Source: Acinetobacter sp. Marseille-Q1618
Lineage (GTDB): Bacteria > Pseudomonadota > Gammaproteobacteria > Pseudomonadales > Moraxellaceae
Reading direction: 5' to 3'
NCBI RefSeq assembly: GCF_902809855.1
Contig: NZ_CADDWJ010000001.1
Span: forward strand, 186,001-250,000
Length of the DNA stretch: 64,000 bases
The translations under genes were made by a program, and so were the position numbers. The stretch's first letter is position 1. Every line of letters starts with the position of its first letter. The notes under the pieces were generated by a model. The model was not told where the DNA came from, did not search any database, and saw nothing but the letters and a program-made list of their open reading frames with translations. Positions 8,816-17,513 of this stretch are shown piece after piece.

Positions 8816-8833
8816 GAAAAAGAGGTGGAGCAA

Positions 8834-9577
8834 ATGAGTAATATTCATCAATATCATAATGATCAAGCACTTTGGACTGAAATTTTACCCGGTGGGCATC
8901 ATTGCTCAGGGCGAATTCAACGGGGCACAGTATTACAGCTTAAGGCACTGGCGGCTCATGCCAATGTATCTTTGTTCTGTGTGAATTATGAGGACAAACT
9001 CGAACGCTACAACATGTCTGACAGTTTAAAAGCACAACACACCGTATTTTTAAGTACTGGAAATATTTTAGCTTCTGATTTGGGGCGTGCCATGATCTCG
9101 ATTGTTAAAGATGATCATGGTTGGAATGATGCGATCTGTGCACCAAGCAGTGCAGTACAAATAAAACAACAATTCGGCATACAAACATTTCAAGATGTAC
9201 GCAATGACATGTACCGCAACGCCAAAGATAGTTTGATTTTGGAAATGACTAAGTTTGGTTTAGGTGCAACCGATTTAAGTGCAACGGTCAATTTATTTTC
9301 TAAAGTAACGCCTGATGATGCAGGACATTTATCTTATATTGAATCTAATAATACCAATCAAATCATTGAACTGCGCTTTGAGATGGATTGCTTGGTGTTT
9401 TTATCTGCTGCACCGCATGGCTTAGATACCTCGATTGAATATGCGCCTGCTGATATTGAGCTGAAACTCTTTAAAGCACTTCCTTTAGATGAGACTGATG
9501 TCTGTCGTGACGCTTGTCCACAAAACCAACGTGCATTCCAAAATAATGCGCGTTACTACGCACTCGACGCTGTTTAA
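8834..9577 (+). CDS. Carboxyguanidine deiminase subunit (urea carboxylase-associated protein 1, DUF1989)
   Basis: A 247-residue DUF1989 protein, formerly called UAAP1. Published work on such operons assigns the two DUF1989 partners (CgdA/CgdB) to a heteromeric enzyme that hydrolyses carboxyguanidine to allophanate and ammonia. I see no way to assign the A or B letter here. The ATG at 8834 follows GAGGTGGAGCAA; an in-frame GTG at 8825 is within that site and unlikely. Family features are LPGGHHCSGRIQRGTVLQLK near the N-terminus, a central DDHGWNDAICAPSS metal-type segment and the C-terminal FLSAAPHGLDT. It is the first gene after the riboswitch and is followed by its partner after 18 bases. 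Confidence 0.92.
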   Translation: MSNIHQYHNDQALWTEILPGGHHCSGRIQRGTVLQLKALAAHANVSLFCVNYEDKLERYNMSDSLKAQHTVFLSTGNILASDLGRAMISIVKDDHGWNDAICAPSSAVQIKQQFGIQTFQDVRNDMYRNAKDSLILEMTKFGLGATDLSATVNLFSKVTPDDAGHLSYIESNNTNQIIELRFEMDCLVFLSAAPHGLDTSIEYAPADIELKLFKALPLDETDVCRDACPQNQRAFQNNARYYALDAV

Positions 9578-9595
9578 TCTAAAGGAGAATACATC

Positions 9596-10246
9596 ATGTC
9601 AGCATTCGTTCAATTTGAAAAAGAAGTATTAAATGAAGTATGTCCTGCAGGTGAAGCATGGATGTGTGAAGTGAAGAAAGGTCAATACTTCCGTATTGTC
9701 GATGTAGAAGGTAATCAAGCAGTCGATACGCTATTTATCTCTGCTGAAAATCCTGAGGAACGTTATAGCGCAACGGATACCTTAGCCATTAACCAGCAAA
9801 TTTATCTCGAAAAAGGTACAACTTTATATACCAATTTTGGCAATGCAATTGCAACCATCAACGATGATAACTGTGGTCGCCACGATACTTTAGGTGGTGC
9901 GTGTTCGTGTGAAAGTAATACCGTGCGTTATGCACATGAAAAATTTCCAATGCACAGTTGTCGTAACAATTTCATGATTGCGTTATCTCAACATGCAATT
10001 GCCAAAAAGCATGGTTTAAATGTACGTCATATTGGTCCAAACATTAATTTCTTTATGAATGTGCCTGTGACAAGTGAAGGGCATTTGAAGTTTGATGATG
10101 GTATCTCTGCACCGGGGAAATATGTCGAAATCAAAGCGGAGATGGATTTAATCGTGTTGATCTCTAACTGCCCACAACTCAACAATCCATGTAATGCCTA
10201 TAACCCAACCAAAATTCAATTGATCGTACGTGAAGGCGAGGTGTAA
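9596..10246 (+). CDS. Carboxyguanidine deiminase subunit (urea carboxylase-associated protein 2, DUF1989)
   Basis: A 216-residue DUF1989 protein, formerly UAAP2 and partner of the preceding gene. Key features: VDVEGNQAVDTLFISA near the N-terminus, CGRHDTLGGACSCES and HSCRNNFMIAL in the middle (a Cys/His-rich region likely to bind metal), and NFFMNVPV with LVLISNCPQLNNPCNAYNP at the end. The start follows AAAGGAGAATACATC, a strong ribosome binding site. Only two bases separate its stop from the carboxylase start, so the three proteins are translationally linked. Family knowledge places it in guanidine rather than urea breakdown when under a guanidine-I riboswitch. Confidence 0.92.
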   Translation: MSAFVQFEKEVLNEVCPAGEAWMCEVKKGQYFRIVDVEGNQAVDTLFISAENPEERYSATDTLAINQQIYLEKGTTLYTNFGNAIATINDDNCGRHDTLGGACSCESNTVRYAHEKFPMHSCRNNFMIALSQHAIAKKHGLNVRHIGPNINFFMNVPVTSEGHLKFDDGISAPGKYVEIKAEMDLIVLISNCPQLNNPCNAYNPTKIQLIVREGEV

Positions 10247-10248
10247 CT

Positions 10249-13200
10249 ATGTTTAATAAAGTACTCATCGCCAATCGTGGTGCGATCGCTTGTCGTGTGA
10301 TCCGTACACTTAAAAAATTAGGTATTCAATCCGTTGCTGTGTATTCAGAAGCGGATCGTGACTCTTTACACGTGACTTTAGCGGATCAAGCGGTATTTAT
10401 TGGCGATTCACCTGCAAGCCAAAGCTATTTAAATGTCGATAAAATATTAGAGGTTGCCAAACAAACAGGCGCACAAGCGATTCATCCGGGTTATGGTTTT
10501 TTATCTGAAAATGCAGCATTTTGTGACTTATGTGAAGCACAAAGCATTGTATTTTTAGGGCCAAACTCAAGCCAAATGAAATCGTTTGGTTTAAAACATA
10601 CGGCACGTGAACTTGCGATTCAAGCTAATGTCCCTTTACTACCGGGCAGTCAGTTGCTTGCAGATGAAGTCGAGGCTTTAACTGAAGCGGCACGTATTGG
10701 TTATCCTGTGATGCTGAAAAGTACCGCAGGCGGTGGCGGTATCGGTATGCGTTTGGTATGGAATGAAGAAGAACTTAAAGATGCCTATGCAACGGTTTCT
10801 TACTTTGCCCAAGCCAACTTTAAAGATGCAGGTCTGTACCTCGAGAAATTTGTCCAAAATGCGCGTCATATCGAAGTGCAAATTTTTGGTGATGGCAACG
10901 GTTTAGTTTTGGCTTTAGGTGAACGTGATTGTTCAGTCCAACGCCGTAACCAAAAAGTGATTGAGGAAACGCCTGCACCACACTTAAATGATGAGCAACG
11001 TGCGTCTCTGCAAAATGTTGCGATTCAACTCATGCAATCGGTGAATTATCGCTCGGCAGGGACTGTTGAATTTGTAATGGATACCGACACGCAAAAATTC
11101 TATTTCTTAGAAGTCAATACCCGTTTGCAAGTTGAACACGGTGTGACGGAGCAAGTATTTGGTGTCGATTTAGTAGAATGGATGGTGACTTTGGGCAGTG
11201 GTGATTGGACACCACCAACATCGGCACTAGAGTCTAAAGGTCACTCGATTCAAGTGCGTTTATATGCCGAAGACCCAATTAAAAACTTCCAACCAAGTGC
11301 AGGGCTTTTAACGCATGTCGAGTTTGATGAGAATGCTCGTAATGAAACGTGGGTAGAAACAGGCTCAAACGTATCATCGTTCTATGACCCGATGATTGCC
11401 AAAATCATTGTGACTGCACAAGATCGTGAATCTGCGATTCAAGCGATGACAGATACATTGGCAAAAACCCAAGTGGCAGGGATCGAAACCAATCTTGAAT
11501 ATCTACAAAATATTGTGAATGGCGAGGTATTTAAAGCAGGCACACAAACCACACGTTTCTTAAATACCTTTGAGTGGAAAACGCAAAAAATTGAAGTGCT
11601 TCAAGCAGGGATTCAAACCGCTGTGCAAGATGTCACAGGGCGGTTGGGCTATTGGGATGTGGGTGTACCGCCATCAGGTGCGATTGATCCACTCTCTTTA
11701 AACGTGGCAAACCAACTGCTTGGCAACCCATTTAATACCGCAGGCTTAGAGTGTACGCTACAAGGGCCAACTTTAAAATTCCACTGTGATAGCCAAATTG
11801 TGATGACGGGTGGTGACATGGTCGCAACGCTTGATGGCGTAGTTGTACCGATGTGGCAAACTGTGAATGTGAAAAAAGGGCAAATCCTAAAATCAGGCAA
11901 AATTGCCACAGGTTGCCGTAGCTATATCGGCATTAAAGGTGGTTTAAATGTCCCTGAATATTTAGGCTCGCAAGCGACCTTTACTTTAGGTCAGTTTGGT
12001 GGTCATGCAGGGCGTAATTTATTGATTGGTGATATGTTGCCAATCACAGCCTTTACATCAACTGAAACGACCGCATTAGCACAAGATCAAATCCCAAGTT
12101 TCTCAAATACATGGGAAATTGCGGTGATGTATGGCCCACATGGTGCACCTGATTTCTTTACTAAAAAAGATATTAATACCTTCTTTACACAAGCGTTTGA
12201 AATTCACTTTAACTCAAGCCGTACAGGTGTGCGTTTAATTGGTGAAAAACCTGAATGGGCGCGTACAGACGGCGGTGAAGCAGGTTTACATCCCTCCAAT
12301 ATCCATGACAATGCCTATGCGATAGGTGCAATCGACTTTACAGGCGATATGCCAATTATCTTAGGGCCAGATGGGCCAAGTTTAGGTGGATTTGTTTGCC
12401 CTGCGGTGATTGTGAGTTCAGAGCTTTGGAAAGTCGGTCAGCTTAAGGCGGGCGATAAAGTGAAATTTATCCCTGTATCTTATCAGCAAGCGCAACAACT
12501 AAACCAAGCCTATAGCACAGCCTTAAAAGCAGATGTGACGGATACTGTGGATTTTTCACCAAGCTTTAGCGCAGAACAAGACACCTTAAACGATGCCGTA
12601 CTTGCAAACTTAAAAGGCAAAAATGGCTTACCTGATGTGGTGTATCGCCCTGCGGGTAACAACTATATGTTGGTTGAATATGGTGAGTTAGTGCTTGATC
12701 TGAACTTACGTTTCCGTATTCATGCGCTGATGCAGTGGGTTAAAGATCAGAATTTTGATGGCATTATTGATTTAACCCCAGGCATTCGATCGCTACAAAT
12801 CCATTTTGATTCGTTGGTATTAGATCAGAAAAGACTACTAGGCTTGTTACAACAAGCCGAAAGCCAATTGCCAAATATCACCGAGATGGAAGTGCCATCA
12901 CGTACTGTCTATTTACCGCTTGCTTGGGAAGATTCGCAAACTCAATTGGCAACAGAACGTTATATGCAAACCGTGCGAAGTGATGCACCGTGGTGTCCTG
13001 ACAACGTGGAATTTATCCGCCGTATTAATGGCTTAGGCTCGAAACAAGCAGTCAAAGACATTGTGTATAGCACAAATTATTTGGTGATGGGCTTGGGCGA
13101 TGTGTACTTAGGTGCGCCTGTGGCAACGCCACTTGACCCACGTCATCGTTTAGTGACCACGAAATACAACCCTGCACGTACTTGGACGCCTGAAAATGCG

Positions 13201-13854
13201 GTCGGTATTGGTGGTGCATATATGTGTGTATACGGTATGGAAGGCCCGGGTGGCTATCAGTTTGTCGGTCGTACCACACAAATGTGGAGTCGTTACCGTA
13301 AGAATCCTGACTTTGAACAAGGTATGCCGTGGTTACTGCGCTTCTTTGACCAGATTAAGTTTTATGAAGTATCAGAAGAAGAACTTATGCAAATGCGTGA
13401 GGACTTTAAAGCAGGTCGCTTAAAACTCCGTGTCGAAGAAGGTGTGCTGAACCTGAAAGAATACAATAACTTCTTGATTGAAAATGAAGAATCCATTGCT
13501 CAGTTTAAAGCTGTACAACAAGCCAACTTTGATGAAGAACGTAACCGTTGGCACGAGGCAGGGCTTGCAGAATACGTATCTGAAAGTTTAGATGCCGTAA
13601 CTGATGATAGTGAGATTCAAATTCCTCAAGGTGGTTGTGCTGTTGAGTCACATATGCCGGGGTCAATTTGGAAGATTGAATGTGTGTCGGGTGATATCGT
13701 GGAAGAGGGTGCAACGCTTGCTGTGATTGAGGCGATGAAAATTGAGATTCCCATTATTGCACCTGAACGGATGAAGGTTGAAGTTATTACCATTGAAAAA
13801 GGGCAAACGGTGAAAACAGGGCAGGTGTTGTTTACATTGTCGCCTGTGGCTTGA
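10249..13854 (+). CDS. Biotin-dependent guanidine/urea carboxylase
   Basis: Large multidomain carboxylase (1201 residues) that uses ATP and bicarbonate. Domains in order: biotin carboxylase (about 1-445; ATP-grasp MLKSTAGGGGIGMRLV, catalytic RLQVEHGVTE), allophanate hydrolase subunit 2/KipA-like carboxyltransferase half (about 450-745; GVPPSGAIDPLSLN), subunit 1/KipI-like half (about 790-1000; GDVYLGAPVATPLDPRHRL), and a C-terminal biotinyl domain with VIEAMKIEI, the biotin lysine at about 1164. Unlike yeast urea amidolyase it lacks the amidase domain; the hydrolase is encoded at 37144. The riboswitch and deiminase partners argue that guanidine is the real substrate, giving carboxyguanidine. 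A strong terminator follows, ending the operon. Confidence 0.95.
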   Translation: MFNKVLIANRGAIACRVIRTLKKLGIQSVAVYSEADRDSLHVTLADQAVFIGDSPASQSYLNVDKILEVAKQTGAQAIHPGYGFLSENAAFCDLCEAQSIVFLGPNSSQMKSFGLKHTARELAIQANVPLLPGSQLLADEVEALTEAARIGYPVMLKSTAGGGGIGMRLVWNEEELKDAYATVSYFAQANFKDAGLYLEKFVQNARHIEVQIFGDGNGLVLALGERDCSVQRRNQKVIEETPAPHLNDEQRASLQNVAIQLMQSVNYRSAGTVEFVMDTDTQKFYFLEVNTRLQVEHGVTEQVFGVDLVEWMVTLGSGDWTPPTSALESKGHSIQVRLYAEDPIKNFQPSAGLLTHVEFDENARNETWVETGSNVSSFYDPMIAKIIVTAQDRESAIQAMTDTLAKTQVAGIETNLEYLQNIVNGEVFKAGTQTTRFLNTFEWKTQKIEVLQAGIQTAVQDVTGRLGYWDVGVPPSGAIDPLSLNVANQLLGNPFNTAGLECTLQGPTLKFHCDSQIVMTGGDMVATLDGVVVPMWQTVNVKKGQILKSGKIATGCRSYIGIKGGLNVPEYLGSQATFTLGQFGGHAGRNLLIGDMLPITAFTSTETTALAQDQIPSFSNTWEIAVMYGPHGAPDFFTKKDINTFFTQAFEIHFNSSRTGVRLIGEKPEWARTDGGEAGLHPSNIHDNAYAIGAIDFTGDMPIILGPDGPSLGGFVCPAVIVSSELWKVGQLKAGDKVKFIPVSYQQAQQLNQAYSTALKADVTDTVDFSPSFSAEQDTLNDAVLANLKGKNGLPDVVYRPAGNNYMLVEYGELVLDLNLRFRIHALMQWVKDQNFDGIIDLTPGIRSLQIHFDSLVLDQKRLLGLLQQAESQLPNITEMEVPSRTVYLPLAWEDSQTQLATERYMQTVRSDAPWCPDNVEFIRRINGLGSKQAVKDIVYSTNYLVMGLGDVYLGAPVATPLDPRHRLVTTKYNPARTWTPENAVGIGGAYMCVYGMEGPGGYQFVGRTTQMWSRYRKNPDFEQGMPWLLRFFDQIKFYEVSEEELMQMREDFKAGRLKLRVEEGVLNLKEYNNFLIENEESIAQFKAVQQANFDEERNRWHEAGLAEYVSESLDAVTDDSEIQIPQGGCAVESHMPGSIWKIECVSGDIVEEGATLAVIEAMKIEIPIIAPERMKVEVITIEKGQTVKTGQVLFTLSPVA

Positions 13855-13866
13855 TGAAATAGAATA

Positions 13867-13896
13867 AATAATACCGTCACTAATGACGGTATTATT
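13867..13896 (+). terminator. Rho-independent terminator after the carboxylase
   Basis: A perfect 13-base stem AATAATACCGTCA/TGACGGTATTATT with loop CTAA, followed by an AT-rich tail, 12 bases after the carboxylase stop. Confidence 0.85.
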
Positions 13897-13956
13897 ATTT
13901 TATATAGTTTAATCAATAATTTATTATTGGTATTCATAATATTTTAAGGAAATAAA

Positions 13957-14382
13957 ATGGATAATAAAGAATTACTGGATCTAGTTTCTAAAATAAGATT
14001 AGGTTTAGAGAGTTTTCGAGATCAACTTGATTCTAGGGGAATTTATCAAAACTTCTATAAGTTTCCAGAAGGATGTTGTGGTGACACAACTATGATTGTA
14101 AACCATATATTAGTGAATAAAGGCTTTTCAAATGTACAACAGGTAACAGCGCAAAAAGATACAACACATGAATCTCATGCTTGGACATTGCTAAATGATA
14201 TTTGTATAGACCTGACTGCAGATCAATTTGACGGTTTTGAGGGAAATTCAATACTTTTCACTACTGAAGATAATTATCCATTAAATAAAATATATCCAAG
14301 ACAAAGTACAAGCTTATGGCCATTAGACAGAGAGTATCTTTTTAATATTCTTAATTATTTAGAAAATCATAATCATATTTGA
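13957..14382 (+). CDS. Hypothetical protein with possible Cys-His-Asp (papain-like/transglutaminase-like) triad
   Basis: A 141-residue, AT-rich gene of unknown function. The order Cys in FPEGCCGDTTM (about residue 40), His in HESHAWTLL (about 73) and Asp in CIDLTADQFDG (about 82) is the usual spacing logic of transglutaminase-like cysteine peptidase folds; this is a motif reading, not a family match. There is no signal peptide, so it should be cytoplasmic. The ATG follows TTTAAGGAAATAAA, a good ribosome binding site. It stands alone between the carboxylase terminator and an HxlR pseudogene, which suggests an accessory pocket. Confidence 0.75.
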   Translation: MDNKELLDLVSKIRLGLESFRDQLDSRGIYQNFYKFPEGCCGDTTMIVNHILVNKGFSNVQQVTAQKDTTHESHAWTLLNDICIDLTADQFDGFEGNSILFTTEDNYPLNKIYPRQSTSLWPLDREYLFNILNYLENHNHI

Positions 14383-14430
14383 TCTGGGGCTCTCTTGAGC
14401 ATCCTTATGCTCTTGTCTTCAAATTGCCAT

Positions 14431-14616
14431 TTAAACCATCAATCCCTCAAATGTTCGACCCAATTCTGTTAAATTATACATCACTAATTTTTTACCTGTT
14501 TTAGGGGTAAAACTTTTAATTATCATCGCTATACTATTGATTTCTAATTATTTTGGCTCCTTAGAAATCATACGTAGGGTAATATCTTGCAATAAGCGTT
14601 AAATATCATTAAAAAT
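14431..14616 (-). pseudogene. HxlR-family transcriptional regulator remnant
   Basis: One continuous minus-strand frame of 62 codons reads like the second half of an HxlR (winged helix) regulator, with two in-frame stops. It reads IFNDI, stop, RLLQDITLRMISKEPK, stop, LEINSIAMIIKSF, TPKTGKKLVMYNLTELG, RTFEGLMV, stop. Functional HxlR proteins have the pattern FNEL.RLLPGIT.RMLSKEL..LE...YSLTELGRTFEPL, so the alignment needs no gap. The N-terminal half is missing; a short MIKQSRH just upstream may be its residue. It is too broken to work and is a decayed gene. Confidence 0.65.
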
Positions 14617-14713
14617 GGCGTGACTGTTTAATCATAGTTACTAACTTTGTAATTAATTATTTTACCTTTATAAATTAAAAGCTTGATCGAATATATTTAA
14701 ATATCAAGAAAAC

Positions 14714-14750
14714 AAAAAAGCCAATCATTTTAGACTGGCTTTTTATTTTT
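14714..14750 (-). terminator. Terminator after lipA
   Basis: On the minus strand AAAAAGCCAGTC and GATTGGCTTTTTTG form a stem with one G-T pair around TAAAAT, 16 bases past the lipA stop. Confidence 0.8.
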
Positions 14751-14765
14751 AAAGCAAAAGTTCAA

Positions 14766-15779
14766 TTAAGCTTCAATTGTTTGCACTGCGATTTTCTTTG
14801 CAGGATCAGTTTTACGACGCACTTGTGGCACAGGCTCACCGTAGTATTGACGATCTGCAAAGTAGCTTGAACGCACCATTGGCGCAGCCCAAATATTTTT
14901 AAAACCTAGTTTTTGTCCATGCGCAGTATAACGATCAAACTCTTCAGGCGTTACAAAACGGTCAATTGGCGCATGTTCTTTGGATGGCTGCAAATATTGA
15001 CCAATTGTCACATAGTCCACGCCATGTGCATGTAAGTCATCAAGCAATGCAATCACTTCGTCTTCAGTTTCACCGATGCCGACCATCAAACCACATTTAG
15101 TTGGGATCTCAGGGCAGTATTCTTTAAACATTTTTAATAAATTAAGAGAATGCTGATAATCTGAACCTGGACGCATCGCTTTATACAAACGTGGCACCGT
15201 TTCGATATTATGATTAAAGACATCAGGTGGACATTCAGTCATGATGCGTAAAGCAATATCCATACGACCACGGAAATCAGGCACTAAGATTTCAAGTAAA
15301 GTATTAGGACTTAGCGCACGTGCTTCTTTAATGCAATCAACAAAATGTTGCGCCCCGCCATCTAGCAGATCATCACGGTCTACAGACGTAATGACAGCAT
15401 ACTTTAAACCCAAGTTTGCGATAGTTTCAGCCATATGACGTGGTTCATCAGGATCTAAAGCATTTGGACGACCATGCGCCACGTCACAGAATGGACAACG
15501 ACGCGTACAAATATCACCCATGATCATAAAGGTTGCAGTACCACCACCAAAACATTCAGGTAAGTTTGGACAAGCGGCTTCTTCACAAACGGTATGTAAT
15601 TTTTGTGCACGTAAAGTTGTTTTAATACGTTGAACTTCATCAGGTGCAGCCATTTTCACCCGAATCCAATCAGGCTTTCGAGGTGTTTCAACCGTTGGTA
15701 CAACTTTTACAGGAATACGAGCAACTTTTTCTGCACCACGTAATTTCACACCCTGTTCAGGTTTACGGTTTTCTGACAT
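14766..15779 (-). CDS. lipA: Lipoyl synthase
   Basis: Radical SAM enzyme of 337 residues that inserts two sulfurs into protein-bound octanoyl groups to make lipoyl cofactor. Both iron-sulfur motifs are visible: the auxiliary cluster cysteines in [13 protein letters not shown] and the radical SAM CxxxCxxC in CTRRCPFCD, together with the C-terminal RSSYFAD serine motif. The chosen ATG (15779) follows GGAAAAGTTGAAT; a GTG at 15794 would add five residues. The N-terminal 30 residues are variable in this family. No lipB is adjacent. It is divergent from sthA. Confidence 0.96.
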   Translation of the reverse strand: MSENRKPEQGVKLRGAEKVARIPVKVVPTVETPRKPDWIRVKMAAPDEVQRIKTTLRAQKLHTVCEEAACPNLPECFGGGTATFMIMGDICTRRCPFCDVAHGRPNALDPDEPRHMAETIANLGLKYAVITSVDRDDLLDGGAQHFVDCIKEARALSPNTLLEILVPDFRGRMDIALRIMTECPPDVFNHNIETVPRLYKAMRPGSDYQHSLNLLKMFKEYCPEIPTKCGLMVGIGETEDEVIALLDDLHAHGVDYVTIGQYLQPSKEHAPIDRFVTPEEFDRYTAHGQKLGFKNIWAAPMVRSSYFADRQYYGEPVPQVRRKTDPAKKIAVQTIEA

Positions 15780-15978
15780 ATTCAACTTTTCCACTGTTTT
15801 TGACGGTAGGTATTTGGTTATATTATAGCGGAATTGAAAAATGAAAGGGTAAAAACACTATTCATTTACTAAATGTGGCTATCACGCAATATATACTTGG
15901 TAAATACAGCAAAGTGATAAACTTTCAGTCATAATATAGCGCAAGAATAGTGTACCAAATCAGTATGAGGAGCTTTGG

Positions 15979-17394
15979 ATGCCACGTAAAAAAGAACTGG
16001 TGAGTGGGAATTTTTCAAAATACGATGCAGTCGTACTCGGTTCTGGCCCAGCAGGTGAAGGCGCGGCAATGAAGCTGTCAAAATCAGGCAAGCGTGTTGC
16101 TATTGTTGATGTACGTGAACAGCTTGGTGGGAACTGTACCCATGTAGGTACTATTCCAAGTAAAGCCTTGCGTCAAACTGTTTCTAGTATTATTCGTTAC
16201 CAACGTGACCCAATGTTTAAAAAAGTGGGCGATTGGAAGCAATTCACCATGAAACAAGTCTTGCGCAATGCACACAAAGTTATTCAACAACAAGTAGACA
16301 CGCATTCACGTTTTTATGACCGTAATAATATCGATGTATTTCATGGTCGTGCCTACATTCAAGATAAAAACACAGTGCTTATTTTTAATGAAGATGGCGT
16401 AAAAGAAAGCTTGATTTGTCAACAAATTGTTGTTGCGACAGGCAGCCGACCATATCGTCCACAAGGTTTGGATTTTAACCATCCGCGTGTATTTGATTCG
16501 GACAAAATTTTAGATTTAGACTTTTCTATTCATAAAATTATCATCTATGGTGCAGGTGTTATTGGTTGTGAATATGCATCTATTTTCATTGGTTTAGACC
16601 ATAAAGTTGACTTGATCAATACGCAGCATCAGTTATTGAGTTATTTAGATGATGAAATCGCAGATGCGCTATCTTATCATTTACGTGAACAAGGTGTACT
16701 CATTCGCCACAACGAACAAATTGATCATTTAGAAACTTTTGATGATCACGTCGTTTTATATTTGCAAAGTGGCAAAAAAATTAAAGCCGATGCGATTTTG
16801 TGGTGTAACGGACGTTCAGGAAATACCGATGGCTTAGGTCTGGAAAATGTGGGAATTAATCCAAACAGCCGTGGTCAAATTACTGTAAATGAACAATACC
16901 AAACTGAAGTCGACAATATTTACGCTGCTGGCGATGTAATTGGTTGGCCTTCACTGGCTTCAGCTGCTTATGACCAAGGTCGCTGTGCGGGTGCAAATAT
17001 GGCGGGTGAGGAAAATGTAAAACCTGTAACCGATATTCCAACAGGGATTTACACCATTCCAGAAATTTCATTTTTCGGTAAAACCGAAAGCCAGCTTACG
17101 GCTGAAAAAATTCCGTATGAAGTCGGTCAAGCATCATTCCGTCATTTGGCTCGTGCGCAAATCACAGGTGATACCGTAGGTGAATTAAAAATCTTATTCC
17201 ATCGTGACACCTTAGAGTTACTCGGTGTGCATTGCTTTGGAAATAATGCTGCGGAAATTATTCACATTGGTCAAGCTGTGATGCAAAGTGGAAATAACAG
17301 CATTAAGTATTTTGTAGAAACGACATTTAACTATCCAACGATGGCGGAAGCGTATCGTGTTGCGACTTTAAATGGCATGAATCGTTTGTTCTAA
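15979..17394 (+). CDS. sthA: Soluble pyridine nucleotide transhydrogenase
   Basis: FAD flavoprotein of 471 residues that passes hydride between NADPH and NAD+ in the cytoplasm. Domains: FAD-binding ([20 protein letters not shown], residues about 17-36), NAD-binding ([17 protein letters not shown], about 192), FAD-contact [15 protein letters not shown], and C-terminal dimerisation. The redox site of related dihydrolipoamide dehydrogenases is changed: [16 protein letters not shown] has a Thr where the second redox-active Cys would be, which is normal for SthA and separates it from disulfide reductases. RBS TGAGGAGCTTTGG precedes the ATG. Divergent from lipA. Confidence 0.95.
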   Translation: MPRKKELVSGNFSKYDAVVLGSGPAGEGAAMKLSKSGKRVAIVDVREQLGGNCTHVGTIPSKALRQTVSSIIRYQRDPMFKKVGDWKQFTMKQVLRNAHKVIQQQVDTHSRFYDRNNIDVFHGRAYIQDKNTVLIFNEDGVKESLICQQIVVATGSRPYRPQGLDFNHPRVFDSDKILDLDFSIHKIIIYGAGVIGCEYASIFIGLDHKVDLINTQHQLLSYLDDEIADALSYHLREQGVLIRHNEQIDHLETFDDHVVLYLQSGKKIKADAILWCNGRSGNTDGLGLENVGINPNSRGQITVNEQYQTEVDNIYAAGDVIGWPSLASAAYDQGRCAGANMAGEENVKPVTDIPTGIYTIPEISFFGKTESQLTAEKIPYEVGQASFRHLARAQITGDTVGELKILFHRDTLELLGVHCFGNNAAEIIHIGQAVMQSGNNSIKYFVETTFNYPTMAEAYRVATLNGMNRLF

Positions 17395-17427
17395 GGCGAT
17401 TTTAATCGTTTTGTTTCTATTCCATTT

Positions 17428-17458
17428 AACCCGTAAGTCTAGGCTTGCGGGTTTTTTA
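17428..17458 (+). terminator. Rho-independent terminator after sthA
   Basis: AACCCGTAAG-TCTA-GGCTTGCGGGTTTTTT gives a stem of about 10 pairs (one mismatch) with six T residues. Confidence 0.8.
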
Positions 17459-17513
17459 TACATTCAGTACAACAATAATAGTTTTACAAATCCCATAAAA
17501 TTTGGAAAATGCT

